Part shown: positions 1 through 8,976 of the stretch, piece after piece
Position numbering within the stretch: position 1 is the first letter of the stretch
Layout of the letters: each line of letters begins with the position of its first letter
Source of the DNA: a marine group bacterium Sva0996 bin134
GTDB taxonomy: Bacteria > Actinomycetota > Acidimicrobiia > Acidimicrobiales > Bin134
Reading direction: 5' to 3'
Assembly: GCA_002239105.1 (NCBI GenBank)
Contig: MPNQ01000026.1
Span: forward strand, 1-42,440
DNA: 42,440 bases
Made by a program: the position numbers and the translations under genes
Notes under the pieces: generated by a model
The model's input: the letters and a program-made list of their open reading frames with translations, nothing else
What the model was told of the DNA's origin: nothing
Databases searched by the model: none

Positions 1-1
1 G

Positions 2-262
2 CTGCTTCCCCACCTGCCCGACCCAATAGGAACCCTTCGGGAGATGGCCCGGGCCGCGCGGCCCGGCGCCCGGCTGGGCGTGTTCCACCCCATCGGCCGC
101 CTAGCCCTGGCCTCCCGCCACAAGGATCGAGGGGCCCACGCCCACGATATGAACATAGACCCGGACCGAATCGAACCCCTGCTGGCCGAGGGAAACTGGG
201 AGTTGATGTTCTTGGACGACGCCGACGACCACTACATGGCCCTGGCGGTACGCCATGGCTGA
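2..262 (+). CDS. class I SAM-dependent methyltransferase, C-terminal part (partial, 5' end outside window)
   Basis: The reading frame is open from the left edge to a TGA at 260-262. The visible 86 residues begin LLPHLPDPIGTLREMARAA and continue with a PGARLGVFHPIGR segment. That matches the late Rossmann part of class I methyltransferases, where an acidic-helix 'E-x-x-R-x-x-x-P-G-x-x-L' stretch precedes strand 5. The SAM-binding glycine motif lies outside the window, so substrate and start cannot be judged. The stop overlaps the start of the following crotonase gene (ATGGCTGA), which suggests translational coupling. The family is inferred from one motif only; another Rossmann enzyme is possible. 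Confidence 0.6.
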   Translation: MLPHLPDPIGTLREMARAARPGARLGVFHPIGRLALASRHKDRGAHAHDMNIDPDRIEPLLAEGNWELMFLDDADDHYMALAVRHG

Positions 263-1025
263 CCAAGGGGCGGTGGCGTTCGAGGTCGCCGATCGAGTGG
301 CGTGGGTGACCATCAACCGCCCCGAGGCCCGCAACGCCATCAACCAGGCGGTGTCGGAGGGCTTGGCCGCCGCGTGGGATCGGGTGGAAACCGACAAAGA
401 CATCGCGGTAGCCGTGCTAACCGGCGCGGGCGAGGCCGCCTTCTCAGCCGGAGCCGACCTCAAGGAGATGGCCGCCCGAGCCGAGCGGGGGCTGCCCTCT
501 CACATCGTCAAAGGCCGCTTGGCCAACGGAGAGGTCACCAAGCCGGTCATCGCCGCGGTAAACGGCGTGGCCTACGCCGGCGGCTTCAACCTGGTCATGC
601 AGTGCGATTTGTGCGTGGCCGCCGACCACGCCCGATTCGGCATCCTCGAGGCCAAGGTGGGCCGGGGCTCGCCGTGGGCCAACCAATTGGGATGGCTGAT
701 CCCGCCCCGAGCGGCCATCGAATTACTGTGCACCGCCGAGCCAATAACCGCCCAGAGGGCCTACGAACTCGGCTTGGTGAACCGGGTGGTGCCGGCGGCC
801 GAGTTGAGATCGGCGACGGCCAGCCTGGCGGCAGCGATTGCCGCTAACGCCCCGCTCACCGTCCGGGCCGGCAAAGCCATGATCCGGGCCACCGCTGGTC
901 TATCCCCCGACGAGGCAGCTGCGGTGGCCGACAAGATCTACGAGCCGGTGTACGCCAGCGACGATGCCCAAGAAGGGCCCCAGGCCTTCGCCCAGAAACG
1001 CCCTCCCCGCTGGCAGGGCCGTTAG
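255..1025 (+). CDS. enoyl-CoA hydratase/isomerase (crotonase superfamily)
   Basis: This 256-residue protein has the usual crotonase length and layout. FSAGADLKEM (about residues 66-75) is the first oxyanion-hole and CoA-binding loop. GVAYAGGFNLVMQCDLCVAA (about 107-126) holds the second oxyanion-hole glycines, followed by FGILEAKVG with a glutamate where crotonases carry a catalytic Glu. The family hydrates, isomerises or otherwise rearranges acyl-CoA thioesters in the cytoplasm through an enolate intermediate. The exact substrate cannot be read from the sequence. The ATG lies inside the end of the upstream methyltransferase frame (8-nt overlap), so the two are probably co-translated. It converges tail to tail with a reductase gene that begins four bases beyond its stop. 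Confidence 0.92.
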   Translation: MADQGAVAFEVADRVAWVTINRPEARNAINQAVSEGLAAAWDRVETDKDIAVAVLTGAGEAAFSAGADLKEMAARAERGLPSHIVKGRLANGEVTKPVIAAVNGVAYAGGFNLVMQCDLCVAADHARFGILEAKVGRGSPWANQLGWLIPPRAAIELLCTAEPITAQRAYELGLVNRVVPAAELRSATASLAAAIAANAPLTVRAGKAMIRATAGLSPDEAAAVADKIYEPVYASDDAQEGPQAFAQKRPPRWQGR

Positions 1026-1029
1026 CCCC

Positions 1030-2055
1030 TCAAACCAGAATTCGGAGCAGTTCGTCCTGGTTCTGGGGGCCGGGCACCCTGTATCCAGCCTCGATTTCCC
1101 GCACCATCGTGTACACCGCGTCGTTGACCGGGGTGGGAATGCTCAATCGTCTTCCCTCCCGGCTGACGAATCCGCTGAACGACTCGATCTCGGTCCTGCG
1201 GCCCCGTTCGATGTCGGTGGGCATTGACCCTTTGACCTCGCCCAGCTCGGAGGCGGTGGCCTCCCAGTCGACGGCCAACTCCACAGCCCCTGGCCCGCCA
1301 GCGCCGCCGGTCAGGATGCGCTCGGCGTCGATGCCGCTCACCGGTTCGATGCGGTGGCCTCGGGCCTGGCCGACCGCGACCGCCTCCGACCCGCAGGCCA
1401 AGCTGACTCGGCGGGGACCGGATTGCTCTCGACAATCCCGGGCTCTGCCCCCGAGGACCGCGTTGACCGGATTGCTCATGCAGTTCATCACCAGCTTCGA
1501 CCAGATCTCCCCCCAGATGTTGCCGCTCACCGGAGTCTCGATCCCCTCACCCAAAGCTGACGAAACCTGCTCCAGCCGACTGGTGCGGGCGCCGTCCAAC
1601 TCGCCGATGAGCAACGTCGGTTTCCAGTCGATCCGTACCCATCCTGGACTGACGGCCTCAGCAGGAAATAGAACCACTGCGCCAACGATCCGCTCCCGAC
1701 CCAGAAACTCAGCCAATTGAGGCTCGTTGACCCCGTTTTGGGCCGAGATCACGGTCGCCCTTTCGGCGAGTCGGGGGGCTAGAAGCGGTGCGATCCACTG
1801 GTTGTCGAATGACTTGGTAGCAACGACGAGAAGGTCAATGGGGGCTAGCCGTTGCCACTCGCTGATGTGCCACGCGGCCAGACCCACAGTCCGCTCCCCC
1901 ATAGGACTTGGGCCTTTCAGGCGCAGGCCGTCGGCCCGGATGGCCTCGACGTGGTCGGCCCAGGCGTCGATCACGCTGACATCCCCACCGCCGAGGGCCG
2001 CCTCGCCGGCAATGGCACCACCGATCCCCCCGGCGCCAGCCACCACTACATGCAT
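1030..2055 (-). CDS. ketopantoate reductase-like NAD(P)-dependent oxidoreductase (ApbA/PanE family)
   Basis: The 341-residue protein starts MHVVVAGAGGIGGAIAGEA, a textbook Rossmann GxGxxG at the N terminus, so I chose the ATG at 2053-2055 over upstream in-frame starts. VVATKSFDN (about 71-79) and SAQNGVNE (about 99-106) match the family's 'KA/KS' and 'QNG' motifs, and LVMNCMSNPVNAVLGG matches the region that opens the C-terminal domain. SMPTDIERGRRTEIESFSG near residue 270 fits the conserved 'SMxxDxxxGRxTEIExxxG' block. Family members reduce 2-dehydropantoate or related 2-keto acids with NADPH. Whether this one acts in pantothenate synthesis is unknown: no pantothenate gene is nearby and the neighbours are acyl-CoA enzymes. 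It diverges from the cupin gene across about 60 bases. Confidence 0.85.
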   Translation of the reverse strand: MHVVVAGAGGIGGAIAGEAALGGGDVSVIDAWADHVEAIRADGLRLKGPSPMGERTVGLAAWHISEWQRLAPIDLLVVATKSFDNQWIAPLLAPRLAERATVISAQNGVNEPQLAEFLGRERIVGAVVLFPAEAVSPGWVRIDWKPTLLIGELDGARTSRLEQVSSALGEGIETPVSGNIWGEIWSKLVMNCMSNPVNAVLGGRARDCREQSGPRRVSLACGSEAVAVGQARGHRIEPVSGIDAERILTGGAGGPGAVELAVDWEATASELGEVKGSMPTDIERGRRTEIESFSGFVSREGRRLSIPTPVNDAVYTMVREIEAGYRVPGPQNQDELLRILV

Positions 2056-2118
2056 GGGTGGCCATGTTATTGGCCCGCCCAGGAGCCGTAACCCGACCGT
2101 CCGTGCTACGAATTCCCC

Positions 2119-2463
2119 ATGGCCCTCACCCGATATCGAGATGTGGAGTGGTTTCAGCCCGGGGAGAACCCCGACCCCGACGACACCGACTTGCAGAAGG
2201 CGTGGCTGCACCGGGGGTCGTTCTTCGCCCACGCCATCCGGCTGGCCCCCGGCTATGTGGTCCCTCCCCACAGCCACGACCGGGACGAACTGATGGTGGT
2301 GTTGTCCGGCAGCGCCACTTTGGAGAGCGGTGTAGTTGTGGAGGCGCCCGATTCCCTCCTGTTGGCCGCCAATGTGGACTACGGCTTTACCGCGGGACCC
2401 GGGGGCATGGAGTTCATGGTGGTCCGCACCGGCCAAGCCGGCCTTACCATCACCGGGGAATAG
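2119..2463 (+). CDS. small cupin-domain protein
   Basis: This 114-residue single-domain protein has a cupin motif 1, PGYVVPPHSHDRDELMVVLSG, with two histidines, an Asp-Glu pair and the closing glycine. Motif 2 around NVDYGFTAGP is weaker. Small cupins of this kind often bind a metal and act as dioxygenases, isomerases or ligand sensors. Nothing here fixes the activity. Its TAG stop shares one base with the GTG start of the next gene (TAGTG), so it probably forms an operon with the ADP-forming acyl-CoA synthetase and the acyl-CoA dehydrogenase downstream. Confidence 0.8.
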   Translation: MALTRYRDVEWFQPGENPDPDDTDLQKAWLHRGSFFAHAIRLAPGYVVPPHSHDRDELMVVLSGSATLESGVVVEAPDSLLLAANVDYGFTAGPGGMEFMVVRTGQAGLTITGE

Positions 2464-4451
2464 TGCCGGGCAAGGACCTCAGCCCGCTGGTTCGGCCCCG
2501 ATCCATCGCGGTGGTGGGGGCCACCCCTCCGGGGGGCAACAAGTTGGGGTCGTGGGCGCTGAGCAATCTGCTCAAACACAACGTCTCGGCCGATCTCTAC
2601 CTGGTCAATCCCCGCTACGACACGATGGTGGAACGGCCCTGCTACGCGGATCTCGGATCGCTGCCCGAACCCCCGGAACTGGTGCTCGTGCTGGTACCGG
2701 CCGCCGCGGCCATCGACGTGCTGCGCCAAGCCGAGGCCATCGGCTCTAAAGCAGCCATTTTGTTCAGCGGGGGGTTCGGCGAGGGCGACCGGGCCGGATC
2801 ACCGCTGGATTTGGAGTTGCAGGCGTTCTTGGCCGACACCTCGATGGCGGTGTGCGGGCCCAACACCAATGGCGTCATCAATTGCGTCGACCGGATCCCC
2901 GCCGGGTTCCCCCCCTACGCCATGGCCGATGAGCTGCCCGTCGGCAACCTCGGCGTGGTGTCGCAAAGCGGTGCTTTGGTGTCGTCTCTGGTCGAGCACC
3001 TGCTGGGAAACGGTCTCGGCCTCACCGTGGGCTTCGCGGTGGGAAACGGCATCGATCTGAAGGTGAGCGACTACGTCCGGTACTTGGCTGGAGACGTTCG
3101 CACCGAGCAGATCGTGGTGTATGTCGAGGGCTTAGACGACGCCGACCGGTTTTTCGACGCCGCTGATGAGGCCACCTGTGCGGGAAAGCCGGTGATCGTG
3201 CTGAAGGGTGGCCGGTCTCCCGAGGGTGCTGACGCGGTCCGCGGCCACATCGGGGCACTGGTCGGCGACTACGACGCCTTTGCCGCCCGCTGCCGTCAGC
3301 ACGGCATCTTGATGGCCCACGACCTGGCCGAATTGGCCGCCCTGCCCATGGCCCGTGGCCAGTGGGGCAGGCGGGTCGGAGTGCTGTCGTCATCGGGGGC
3401 GGTGGCGGGAATCTTGGCCGATTCCGCCCGCCACAACGGCTTTGAAGTGCCTCCCCTGGGTGGCGCGACCCACTCGGCGATGGCAGAGCGCATGACGCTG
3501 GGCGAGCCCCGCAATCCGCTGGACCTCACCGGACAGTCGGTGGTCGACTTCGATCTGATGCCGGCGGCACTCGAGGCCCTGGGCGACGATCCCGGGCTGG
3601 ACGTGTTGGTCCACGGAATGCTGATCGGTCCCGATCTGTCCATCAACAGCCAAGTCGACGCCCTAGTGGCTCAGGCCGGCCGGGGAACGCCGATTGCGGT
3701 CTTCAGCGCGCCCGGATGGCATGCGGTGGACTACCCCAAGCTGCTCGAATCCGGTATCCCCGTGTTCGGCTCAGCCGACCTCCTGTTCCGCTGCCTGGCC
3801 GCCTGGCAGAGCCGCACGCCCCAACTGCCAACGGCGGAAGAGCCGCGGGCCTGGCCAGAAGAATCCCTCGAAGATCTGCTCGCCGACATCTTGGCTCCCA
3901 CCTGCGCACCGGCCGAGTATGCCGATGACCGGCCCGCCGCGGTCAAGCTGCTGGGTGAAGGATTGGACCACAAGACCGACCTCGGGTTGGTGGAGCTCAA
4001 CGTGGCCCCCGACGACATCGCCGATGCCGCCGCCCGGCTGGAGGCCCGCGGCAAGGAGTTGGGCTTGGCCGACGCCACGGTGGTGGTCCAGTCCATGGCC
4101 GATCCCGGCGTGGAGCTGATTGTCGGCACCAGGATCGACCCCGAGGCCGGTCCCTGCGTGGTGGCCGGACTCGGTGGCGTGCTCACCGAGTTGGTCGACG
4201 ACGTGGCCATCTCGCCGGCCCCGCTGAGTTTGGCCGACGCCCACGCCCTCTTGGACGCCACCAAGGCAGGCGCGCTGCTGGATGGCTACCGGGGCGAGCC
4301 GGACAGCGACCGACAAGCCGCCGCCGAGGTGCTGGTGCGACTGGGGCACATCACGGCCCGCGACCACACGGAGGCCGAGATCAACCCGCTCATCGTGCAT
4401 ACTTCTGGGGTCACCGCCGTCGACGTGCTCATCGGCAGCCCCCGCAGCTGA
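2463..4451 (+). CDS. ADP-forming acyl-CoA synthetase (acetate-CoA ligase family, fused alpha-beta), shortened ATP-grasp lobe
   Basis: The 662-residue protein starts at a GTG that shares one base with the cupin stop. A longer frame reaches upstream through the cupin gene, but homology begins at LSPLVRPRSIAVVGAT. Domain order is CoA-binding Rossmann (about 8-130), two succinyl-CoA-synthetase-like domains (about 145-430) and an ATP-grasp domain to the end. SQSGALVSSL and the presumed phosphohistidine H262 (RGHIGALVGD) are present. The family makes acyl-CoA from acid, CoA and ATP, releasing ADP and phosphate, reversibly. One oddity: the ATP-grasp entry runs directly from LAPTCAPAEYADDRPAAVKLLG into LDHKTDLG, roughly 25 residues shorter than in the paralogue at 11025-13139. 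The neighbouring acyl-CoA dehydrogenase suggests it activates an acid for beta-oxidation-like degradation. Confidence 0.88.
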   Translation: MPGKDLSPLVRPRSIAVVGATPPGGNKLGSWALSNLLKHNVSADLYLVNPRYDTMVERPCYADLGSLPEPPELVLVLVPAAAAIDVLRQAEAIGSKAAILFSGGFGEGDRAGSPLDLELQAFLADTSMAVCGPNTNGVINCVDRIPAGFPPYAMADELPVGNLGVVSQSGALVSSLVEHLLGNGLGLTVGFAVGNGIDLKVSDYVRYLAGDVRTEQIVVYVEGLDDADRFFDAADEATCAGKPVIVLKGGRSPEGADAVRGHIGALVGDYDAFAARCRQHGILMAHDLAELAALPMARGQWGRRVGVLSSSGAVAGILADSARHNGFEVPPLGGATHSAMAERMTLGEPRNPLDLTGQSVVDFDLMPAALEALGDDPGLDVLVHGMLIGPDLSINSQVDALVAQAGRGTPIAVFSAPGWHAVDYPKLLESGIPVFGSADLLFRCLAAWQSRTPQLPTAEEPRAWPEESLEDLLADILAPTCAPAEYADDRPAAVKLLGEGLDHKTDLGLVELNVAPDDIADAAARLEARGKELGLADATVVVQSMADPGVELIVGTRIDPEAGPCVVAGLGGVLTELVDDVAISPAPLSLADAHALLDATKAGALLDGYRGEPDSDRQAAAEVLVRLGHITARDHTEAEINPLIVHTSGVTAVDVLIGSPRS

Positions 4452-4480
4452 GCGAGCATCGCCCGCACAGGGAGGCACCC

Positions 4481-5632
4481 ATGGAGTTCACCCCGGAACA
4501 GGAAATGCTGCGGGAATCGGTGCGGGCGTTCGCAGCCAAAGAGATGCCCGACGGGTTCGCCCGGGAGTGGGACATCAAGGGCGAGCCCCCGCTGGACACC
4601 TACCAGCGGTTCGCCGAAGCCGGGTTCATGGGGGTGGGCATCCCCGAGCAATACGGCGGCCAAGGTGGCGGCATCGTGGAGGTGGCCATCGTTTTGCACG
4701 AGCTCAGCCGGGCCATGATGTCGTTCGCCATCATGGTCTACCGGTCGGCCATCCACGCGTCGGGGGGATTACAGATCTACGGCACCGAGGAGCAGCGCGA
4801 GCTGTTCCTGCCGGGCATCGCCAGCGGCCAGTACAAATTCTGTTTCTCGCTCAGCGAGCCCGACGCCGGATCCGACGCCTTCAATCTGAAGTGTCGGGCG
4901 GTTCGCGACGGCGACGAGTATGTGGTGAACGGCACCAAGATGTGGAACTCCTTCGCCCGTCACGCCGACTACGTGCTGTTGGCCACCCGCACCTCCGATG
5001 AGCCGAAAAAGCAAGACGGCATCACGTTCTTCGTGGTGGACCTGTCCAGCCCCGGCATCGAGATCACCCCCATCGAGACCATCGGCGAGCGGGCCAGCGG
5101 CACCAACATGGTCACCTACATCGATGTCCGAGTCCCCGCCGCCAACATCCTAGGCGTCGAGGGCCAGGGGCACCGCAATCTCCAGGCCAACCTGGAGCGG
5201 GAGCGGTTCTCCTCGCTGCCCATCAACCTGGGGCCGATGGAGACCATCTTGGAGGAGGCCGTCGAGTACGCCAACACCCGGGAGCAGTTCGGCCAGGCAA
5301 TAGGGCGCTTCCAGGCCATTCAGCACATGCTGGCCGACGTTGCGGTGGACGTGAACATCGCCGGCACCCTCACCTGGGACCTGGCCCGGCGCATCGCGGC
5401 AGACGAGCAGTGCGCCCTCGAGGTGTCGATGGCCAAGCTGTGGATCAGCGAGGCCATGATGCGGGCCAGCTACACCGGAATGCAGGTGATGGGCGGCTAC
5501 GGCTACACCCTCGACTCCAACATGCAGCTCCACTGGCGAAACGCCCGCCTCGGCACCATCGGCGCCGGCTCCAGCGAGATCCAGCGCAACATCATCGCCC
5601 GCCAAATCGGCGTAGGCCGCAAGCCAACTTGA
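4481..5632 (+). CDS. acyl-CoA dehydrogenase (FAD-dependent)
   Basis: The 383-residue length is typical for a soluble acyl-CoA dehydrogenase. FTPEQEMLRESVRAF opens the N-terminal helical domain. CFSLSEPDAGSDAFNLKCRA (about 125-144) is the family signature 1, and NGTKMWNSFARHADYVLL is the middle beta domain. VMGGYGYTLDSNMQLHWRNA and AGSSEIQRNIIARQIG are the C-terminal signature. At the position of the MCAD catalytic glutamate (usual YEGTxxIQR) this protein reads GAGSSEIQR, so the base must lie elsewhere, as in isovaleryl/long-chain types. A GGAGG ribosome site at 4471-4475, five bases before the ATG, supports the start. It oxidises an acyl-CoA to the 2-enoyl-CoA; the substrate is unknown. It follows the acyl-CoA synthetase by 29 bases. 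Confidence 0.92.
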   Translation: MEFTPEQEMLRESVRAFAAKEMPDGFAREWDIKGEPPLDTYQRFAEAGFMGVGIPEQYGGQGGGIVEVAIVLHELSRAMMSFAIMVYRSAIHASGGLQIYGTEEQRELFLPGIASGQYKFCFSLSEPDAGSDAFNLKCRAVRDGDEYVVNGTKMWNSFARHADYVLLATRTSDEPKKQDGITFFVVDLSSPGIEITPIETIGERASGTNMVTYIDVRVPAANILGVEGQGHRNLQANLERERFSSLPINLGPMETILEEAVEYANTREQFGQAIGRFQAIQHMLADVAVDVNIAGTLTWDLARRIAADEQCALEVSMAKLWISEAMMRASYTGMQVMGGYGYTLDSNMQLHWRNARLGTIGAGSSEIQRNIIARQIGVGRKPT

Positions 5633-5633
5633 G

Positions 5634-6914
5634 CTATTGGCCGTGGTCTTGGCTGTTTACCGCAAAGGACTGCCAGGGGGGCGCCCGGTGGAATGACCCG
5701 TCTTGCATCACGGCGACGATTCGCGCGCTGTCCTGGAGGATTGAGACATCGACAGTCGGGTCCCCATCAATGAGCAGCAGGTCGGCCAGTCGGCGCTCCT
5801 CGATGGTGCCGACATCGAAACCGACCATCTCGCCGGCGGTCTTCGTTGCAGCCACCAGCACTTCGACCGGCGTGTAACCGAAGAGATCGACGAATAGCTG
5901 GAGATCGCGCGCGTTGCGTCCGACAGGGTTGTACGGGAAGCCGTAGTCGCCCCCAGGGACGACGCGGATGCCGCGGCGCTTCATCTCGGGGTAGATCCGC
6001 TCCATGGACTCGAGACCAGAGACCGCACCCATCCGCTCTGCGGTCTCACGGTCGATTCCGAATTCCTCGGCCTCGTGGATGCGGGAATATAGCAGCGCTG
6101 GTGCCGGCGCCACGAACAGCTCATCTCGATGCTCCTCGAGCATGTCGAGCGCCTCCTCGTCGGCGAGGGTGCAGTGGTAGATGCACCGAAAGCCGGCCCG
6201 CACCGCCCGCTTTACCGCCTCGGCAGCCTGGGCGTGGCAGGCCAACCACATGCCCGCCTCGCGAGCAGCCACGCCCACCGCCTGGGCTTCTTCCTCGGAG
6301 TACATCAACACGTTGGCGCCGCCAGGGCTGAACCCTTCGTCGCTGGACATGAGCAGTTTGATGGTGTCGACGCCGAGGTCGGCCATGTCGCGTACGTACT
6401 GCTGAAGACCCGGAATGCTGCGGTCGTGGGTCGGATCGTGCCCCTCGGGCACGCCAATGATCCCTTCTACGCCTTTTTCCATTGCCGAGGCGCGCAGTCG
6501 CGGCCCAGGCAGGCGGCCGTCGTCGATGTGGTCACGTAGAGCTACCTCCATGCGCTCACCGAGCGACCCGGCTGAGTAGGCGCTGGTGAAGCCCGCTTCG
6601 AGGGTGATGCGTGCGTTCACCGCGGTGGTGAGCATGTGCTCCTCGATCGGGAGTGCCATAGCGTTGATGATCTGCTCGATCGATGACGGCCAGGTGAGAT
6701 GAGCGTGCCCCTCGACCATACCGGGCATGAGGGTGCCGCCACGACCGTCGACGGCCTTGGCCTCGGGCGCGTCGATCGTCTCACTCCCGACGACAACTTG
6801 ATGGATGCGATTGCCACGCACCAAGACGGAACCCGGGAAGCGCTCAGCCCCGGTGCCGTCGAAGATCTGCACGTTCTCGAAGAGGACGGCACCACCGCCG
6901 TGCCGTCCGATCAT
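5634..6914 (-). CDS. metal-dependent amidohydrolase (imidazolonepropionase/prolidase-like subgroup)
   Basis: This 426-residue protein has the amidohydrolase layout: a small beta domain (LFENVQIFDGTGAERFPGSVLVRGNRI), then a TIM barrel with the metal-binding HxH at H70 and H72 (VEGHAHLTW). IKLLMSSDEGF supplies a possible carbamylated lysine. CHAQAAEAV and YHCTLADEE supply the next histidines, and PGGDYGFPY the final aspartate. The C-terminal DLLLIDGDPTVDVSIL strand is typical of this subgroup, which hydrolyses cyclic amides, dipeptides or lactone-like rings. All expected metal ligands appear present, so it is likely active. Its ATG overlaps the TGA of the upstream HbpS-like gene by ATGA, implying coupling. 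It ends one base from the convergent acyl-CoA dehydrogenase. Confidence 0.88.
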   Translation of the reverse strand: MIGRHGGGAVLFENVQIFDGTGAERFPGSVLVRGNRIHQVVVGSETIDAPEAKAVDGRGGTLMPGMVEGHAHLTWPSSIEQIINAMALPIEEHMLTTAVNARITLEAGFTSAYSAGSLGERMEVALRDHIDDGRLPGPRLRASAMEKGVEGIIGVPEGHDPTHDRSIPGLQQYVRDMADLGVDTIKLLMSSDEGFSPGGANVLMYSEEEAQAVGVAAREAGMWLACHAQAAEAVKRAVRAGFRCIYHCTLADEEALDMLEEHRDELFVAPAPALLYSRIHEAEEFGIDRETAERMGAVSGLESMERIYPEMKRRGIRVVPGGDYGFPYNPVGRNARDLQLFVDLFGYTPVEVLVAATKTAGEMVGFDVGTIEERRLADLLLIDGDPTVDVSILQDSARIVAVMQDGSFHRAPPWQSFAVNSQDHGQ

Positions 6915-7354
6915 TTCGCATCTCCCGTGTCAGCGACAAGATCCACCGAGGTGATCCCGACGATGGCACAGATGTCGTCTTCGTCGGACGTTCCTCCGCT
7001 GATGCCTATGGACCCGAGGAGAGTCCCTTCGTCTTCGCGGATGAGCACCCCGCCGGCGACCGGCACAATCCCGTGGGGCAGAAGCGGGGCAAGGGAGGTG
7101 AAGAACTTCGGCACGGCATCAGCTCGCCGAGCTAGCTCGCGGCCACCGAAGCCCATGGCGAGACAGCCGTGGGCCTTGCCCATGGCGATCTCAAACCGGC
7201 CGATGCCAGAACGCTCGTCGCGCTTGACCACCAGTATGTGCCCGCCCGCGTCGAGCACTACAACCGTCATCGGTGGGAAGTCGCGCTCGGCCGCAGCGGC
7301 CAGCGCGGCGTCAGTAATATGGTTGGCAACCGCCAAAGACAGGGTGCCGCTCAC
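6911..7354 (-). CDS. GlcG/HbpS-family (heme-degrading-like) small protein
   Basis: The predicted protein of about 147 residues shows the GlcG/HbpS pattern. It opens with SLAVANHITDAALAAAAERDF. MTVVVLDAGGHILVVKRDE follows, then the 'K/H' helix AMGKAHGCLAMGF and the closing glycine-rich VPVAGGVLIREDEGTLLGSIGISGG. I prefer the GTG at 7352-7354 because it gives the family's usual length and leaves about 100 bases for promoters of the divergent ligase gene. An upstream start at 7462 would overlap that gene. Family members bind heme or act as extracellular sensors or stress proteins, and are often encoded beside oxidative catabolic operons. The role here is unknown. It overlaps the amidohydrolase gene by four bases. 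Confidence 0.78.
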   Translation of the reverse strand: MSGTLSLAVANHITDAALAAAAERDFPPMTVVVLDAGGHILVVKRDERSGIGRFEIAMGKAHGCLAMGFGGRELARRADAVPKFFTSLAPLLPHGIVPVAGGVLIREDEGTLLGSIGISGGTSDEDDICAIVGITSVDLVADTGDAK

Positions 7355-7452
7355 ACCGGCCCCGAATTCTCGTCGTGCGCCTCGGAAATCCAGTCCGCGA
7401 TGAGGAACATAGTAGCTGCCTATTGTGATGCCAGACACCCCGGTAAACGAGT

Positions 7453-8976
7453 GTGGCGGCAAACGGGATCAGTATTGTCGATGCGGTGAGCAAACCCTCG
7501 AAGCTGTCGGAGTTGGCCCGACGAGACCACGATGAGCTGGCGCTGGAGGACGACTTCCACCAGATAACCTGGGCTGAGCTGGATCGCCGTACCCATGCCA
7601 TCGGGCGAGGGCTGATGGCCGCCGGGGCCTCACCAGGGGATCACGTGGGGCTGGTGTGCTCCAATCGCACCGAGTTCGTAGAGGTCATGTTGGCCTGCTT
7701 TCGGGCCGGGCTGAAGATGACCCCGATCAAGACCAACTGGACGGCCACCGAGATCGCCTATGTGCTGGACGACGCCGGTTCAGCCCTAGTGGCAACCGAC
7801 TTGCCCGCAGCCCGGGACGCGGCGGGAGACCGCCCAGTGGTATGGATTGGCGACGATTTCGACGCCTGGGTCGACGCCCAAGATCCAAATCCGTTCCCAG
7901 CCGGGGGCACCGGATACCGCATCCCCTACACCTCGGGCACCACCGGTCGGCCAAAAGGGGTGGAGCGCACCCTGGACTCGGAGTCCACCTTCGAGCAGTG
8001 GTGGGAGTTCTCATCACTTGGGGCTCAAGGGCTGGGTCTGCCCCGCGACGGGAAGCACCTAATGGTCGCCCAGCTCTTCCATGGCGCTCCATTGGCGTTT
8101 GCCCTGGGAGCACTGGCCAACGGCGCCCCCATGCGGATCATGGGTCGGTGGGACGCCGATCGGGCGGTGGATGTCATCAACGATGGGGTGACCGCCTCCA
8201 TCATGGTGCCCACCATGTTCCGCCAGCTTCTAGGGCTGCCCGACGAGCGCAAAGCTGAGGTGGACCACTCCCGCCTGGCCACCGTCCTGCACGGCGGCGA
8301 GCCCTGCCCGGTCCCGCTCAAGCAGCGCATGATCGAATGGTGGGGCCCGATCTTCACCGAGTACTACGGATTCACCGAGGGTGGAATGACCATGTGTAGT
8401 TCCACCGAGTGGCTGGCCCGGCCGGGCACCGTGGGCACCCCCATTGGGGAGCTGGCTATCCAGATCGTGGGTGACGACGGTGAACTGCTGGGCACCGGCG
8501 AGCCGGGCACGGTGTACTTCCGCCGACCAGAGGGGCGCTACTTCCGCTACATCAACGCCGACGACAAGACCGAAGACGCCTACAACGACTCCGGTTACTT
8601 CTCGGTGGGCGACATCGGCTACCTCGATGAGGACGGCTATCTGTACCTTTCAGGCCGCAGCTCCGAGGTGATCGTGGCCGCCGGGGTGAACATCTACCCC
8701 GCCGAGATCGAAGACGTGGTGTTCGCAGTGGACGGGGTGGCCGACGCCTGCGCGGTGGGCGGGCCCGACCCCGACCGCGGCGAGCAGGTGGTGGTGTATC
8801 TGGCCGTGGCCGACGGCTTCGCGGACGACGAAGTAATCGCGGCCATCAACGCTGCCTGCGCCGAGCACCTCGCCGGCTACAAGCGCCCCCGCCGCTACAT
8901 CATCCGCCCCGCAGTCGATCGCGATCCCACGGGCAAGGTCCTCCGCACCAAACTCCGCGACGAGCTTTGGTCCTAG
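7453..8976 (+). CDS. AMP-forming acyl-CoA ligase (ANL superfamily)
   Basis: The 507-residue enzyme has the full adenylation set. IPYTSGTTGRPKGVERT (about 156-172) is the P-loop. YYGFTEGG (about 304-311) is the A5 substrate/ATP motif, YFSVGDIGYLDEDGYL holds the ribose-binding Asp, and SGRSSEVIVAAGVNIYPAEIE is the hinge. DPTGKVLRTKL near the end provides the catalytic lysine of the mobile C-terminal domain. It joins a carboxylic acid to CoA through an acyl-adenylate. The start is uncertain: GTG at 7453 or the in-frame GTG at 7486 (VSKPSKLSELARRD). It diverges from the HbpS-like gene and converges on the acetoacetyl-CoA synthetase operon. Its stop overlaps the end of a small truncated frame on the other strand. 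Confidence 0.9.
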   Translation: MAANGISIVDAVSKPSKLSELARRDHDELALEDDFHQITWAELDRRTHAIGRGLMAAGASPGDHVGLVCSNRTEFVEVMLACFRAGLKMTPIKTNWTATEIAYVLDDAGSALVATDLPAARDAAGDRPVVWIGDDFDAWVDAQDPNPFPAGGTGYRIPYTSGTTGRPKGVERTLDSESTFEQWWEFSSLGAQGLGLPRDGKHLMVAQLFHGAPLAFALGALANGAPMRIMGRWDADRAVDVINDGVTASIMVPTMFRQLLGLPDERKAEVDHSRLATVLHGGEPCPVPLKQRMIEWWGPIFTEYYGFTEGGMTMCSSTEWLARPGTVGTPIGELAIQIVGDDGELLGTGEPGTVYFRRPEGRYFRYINADDKTEDAYNDSGYFSVGDIGYLDEDGYLYLSGRSSEVIVAAGVNIYPAEIEDVVFAVDGVADACAVGGPDPDRGEQVVVYLAVADGFADDEVIAAINAACAEHLAGYKRPRRYIIRPAVDRDPTGKVLRTKLRDELWS

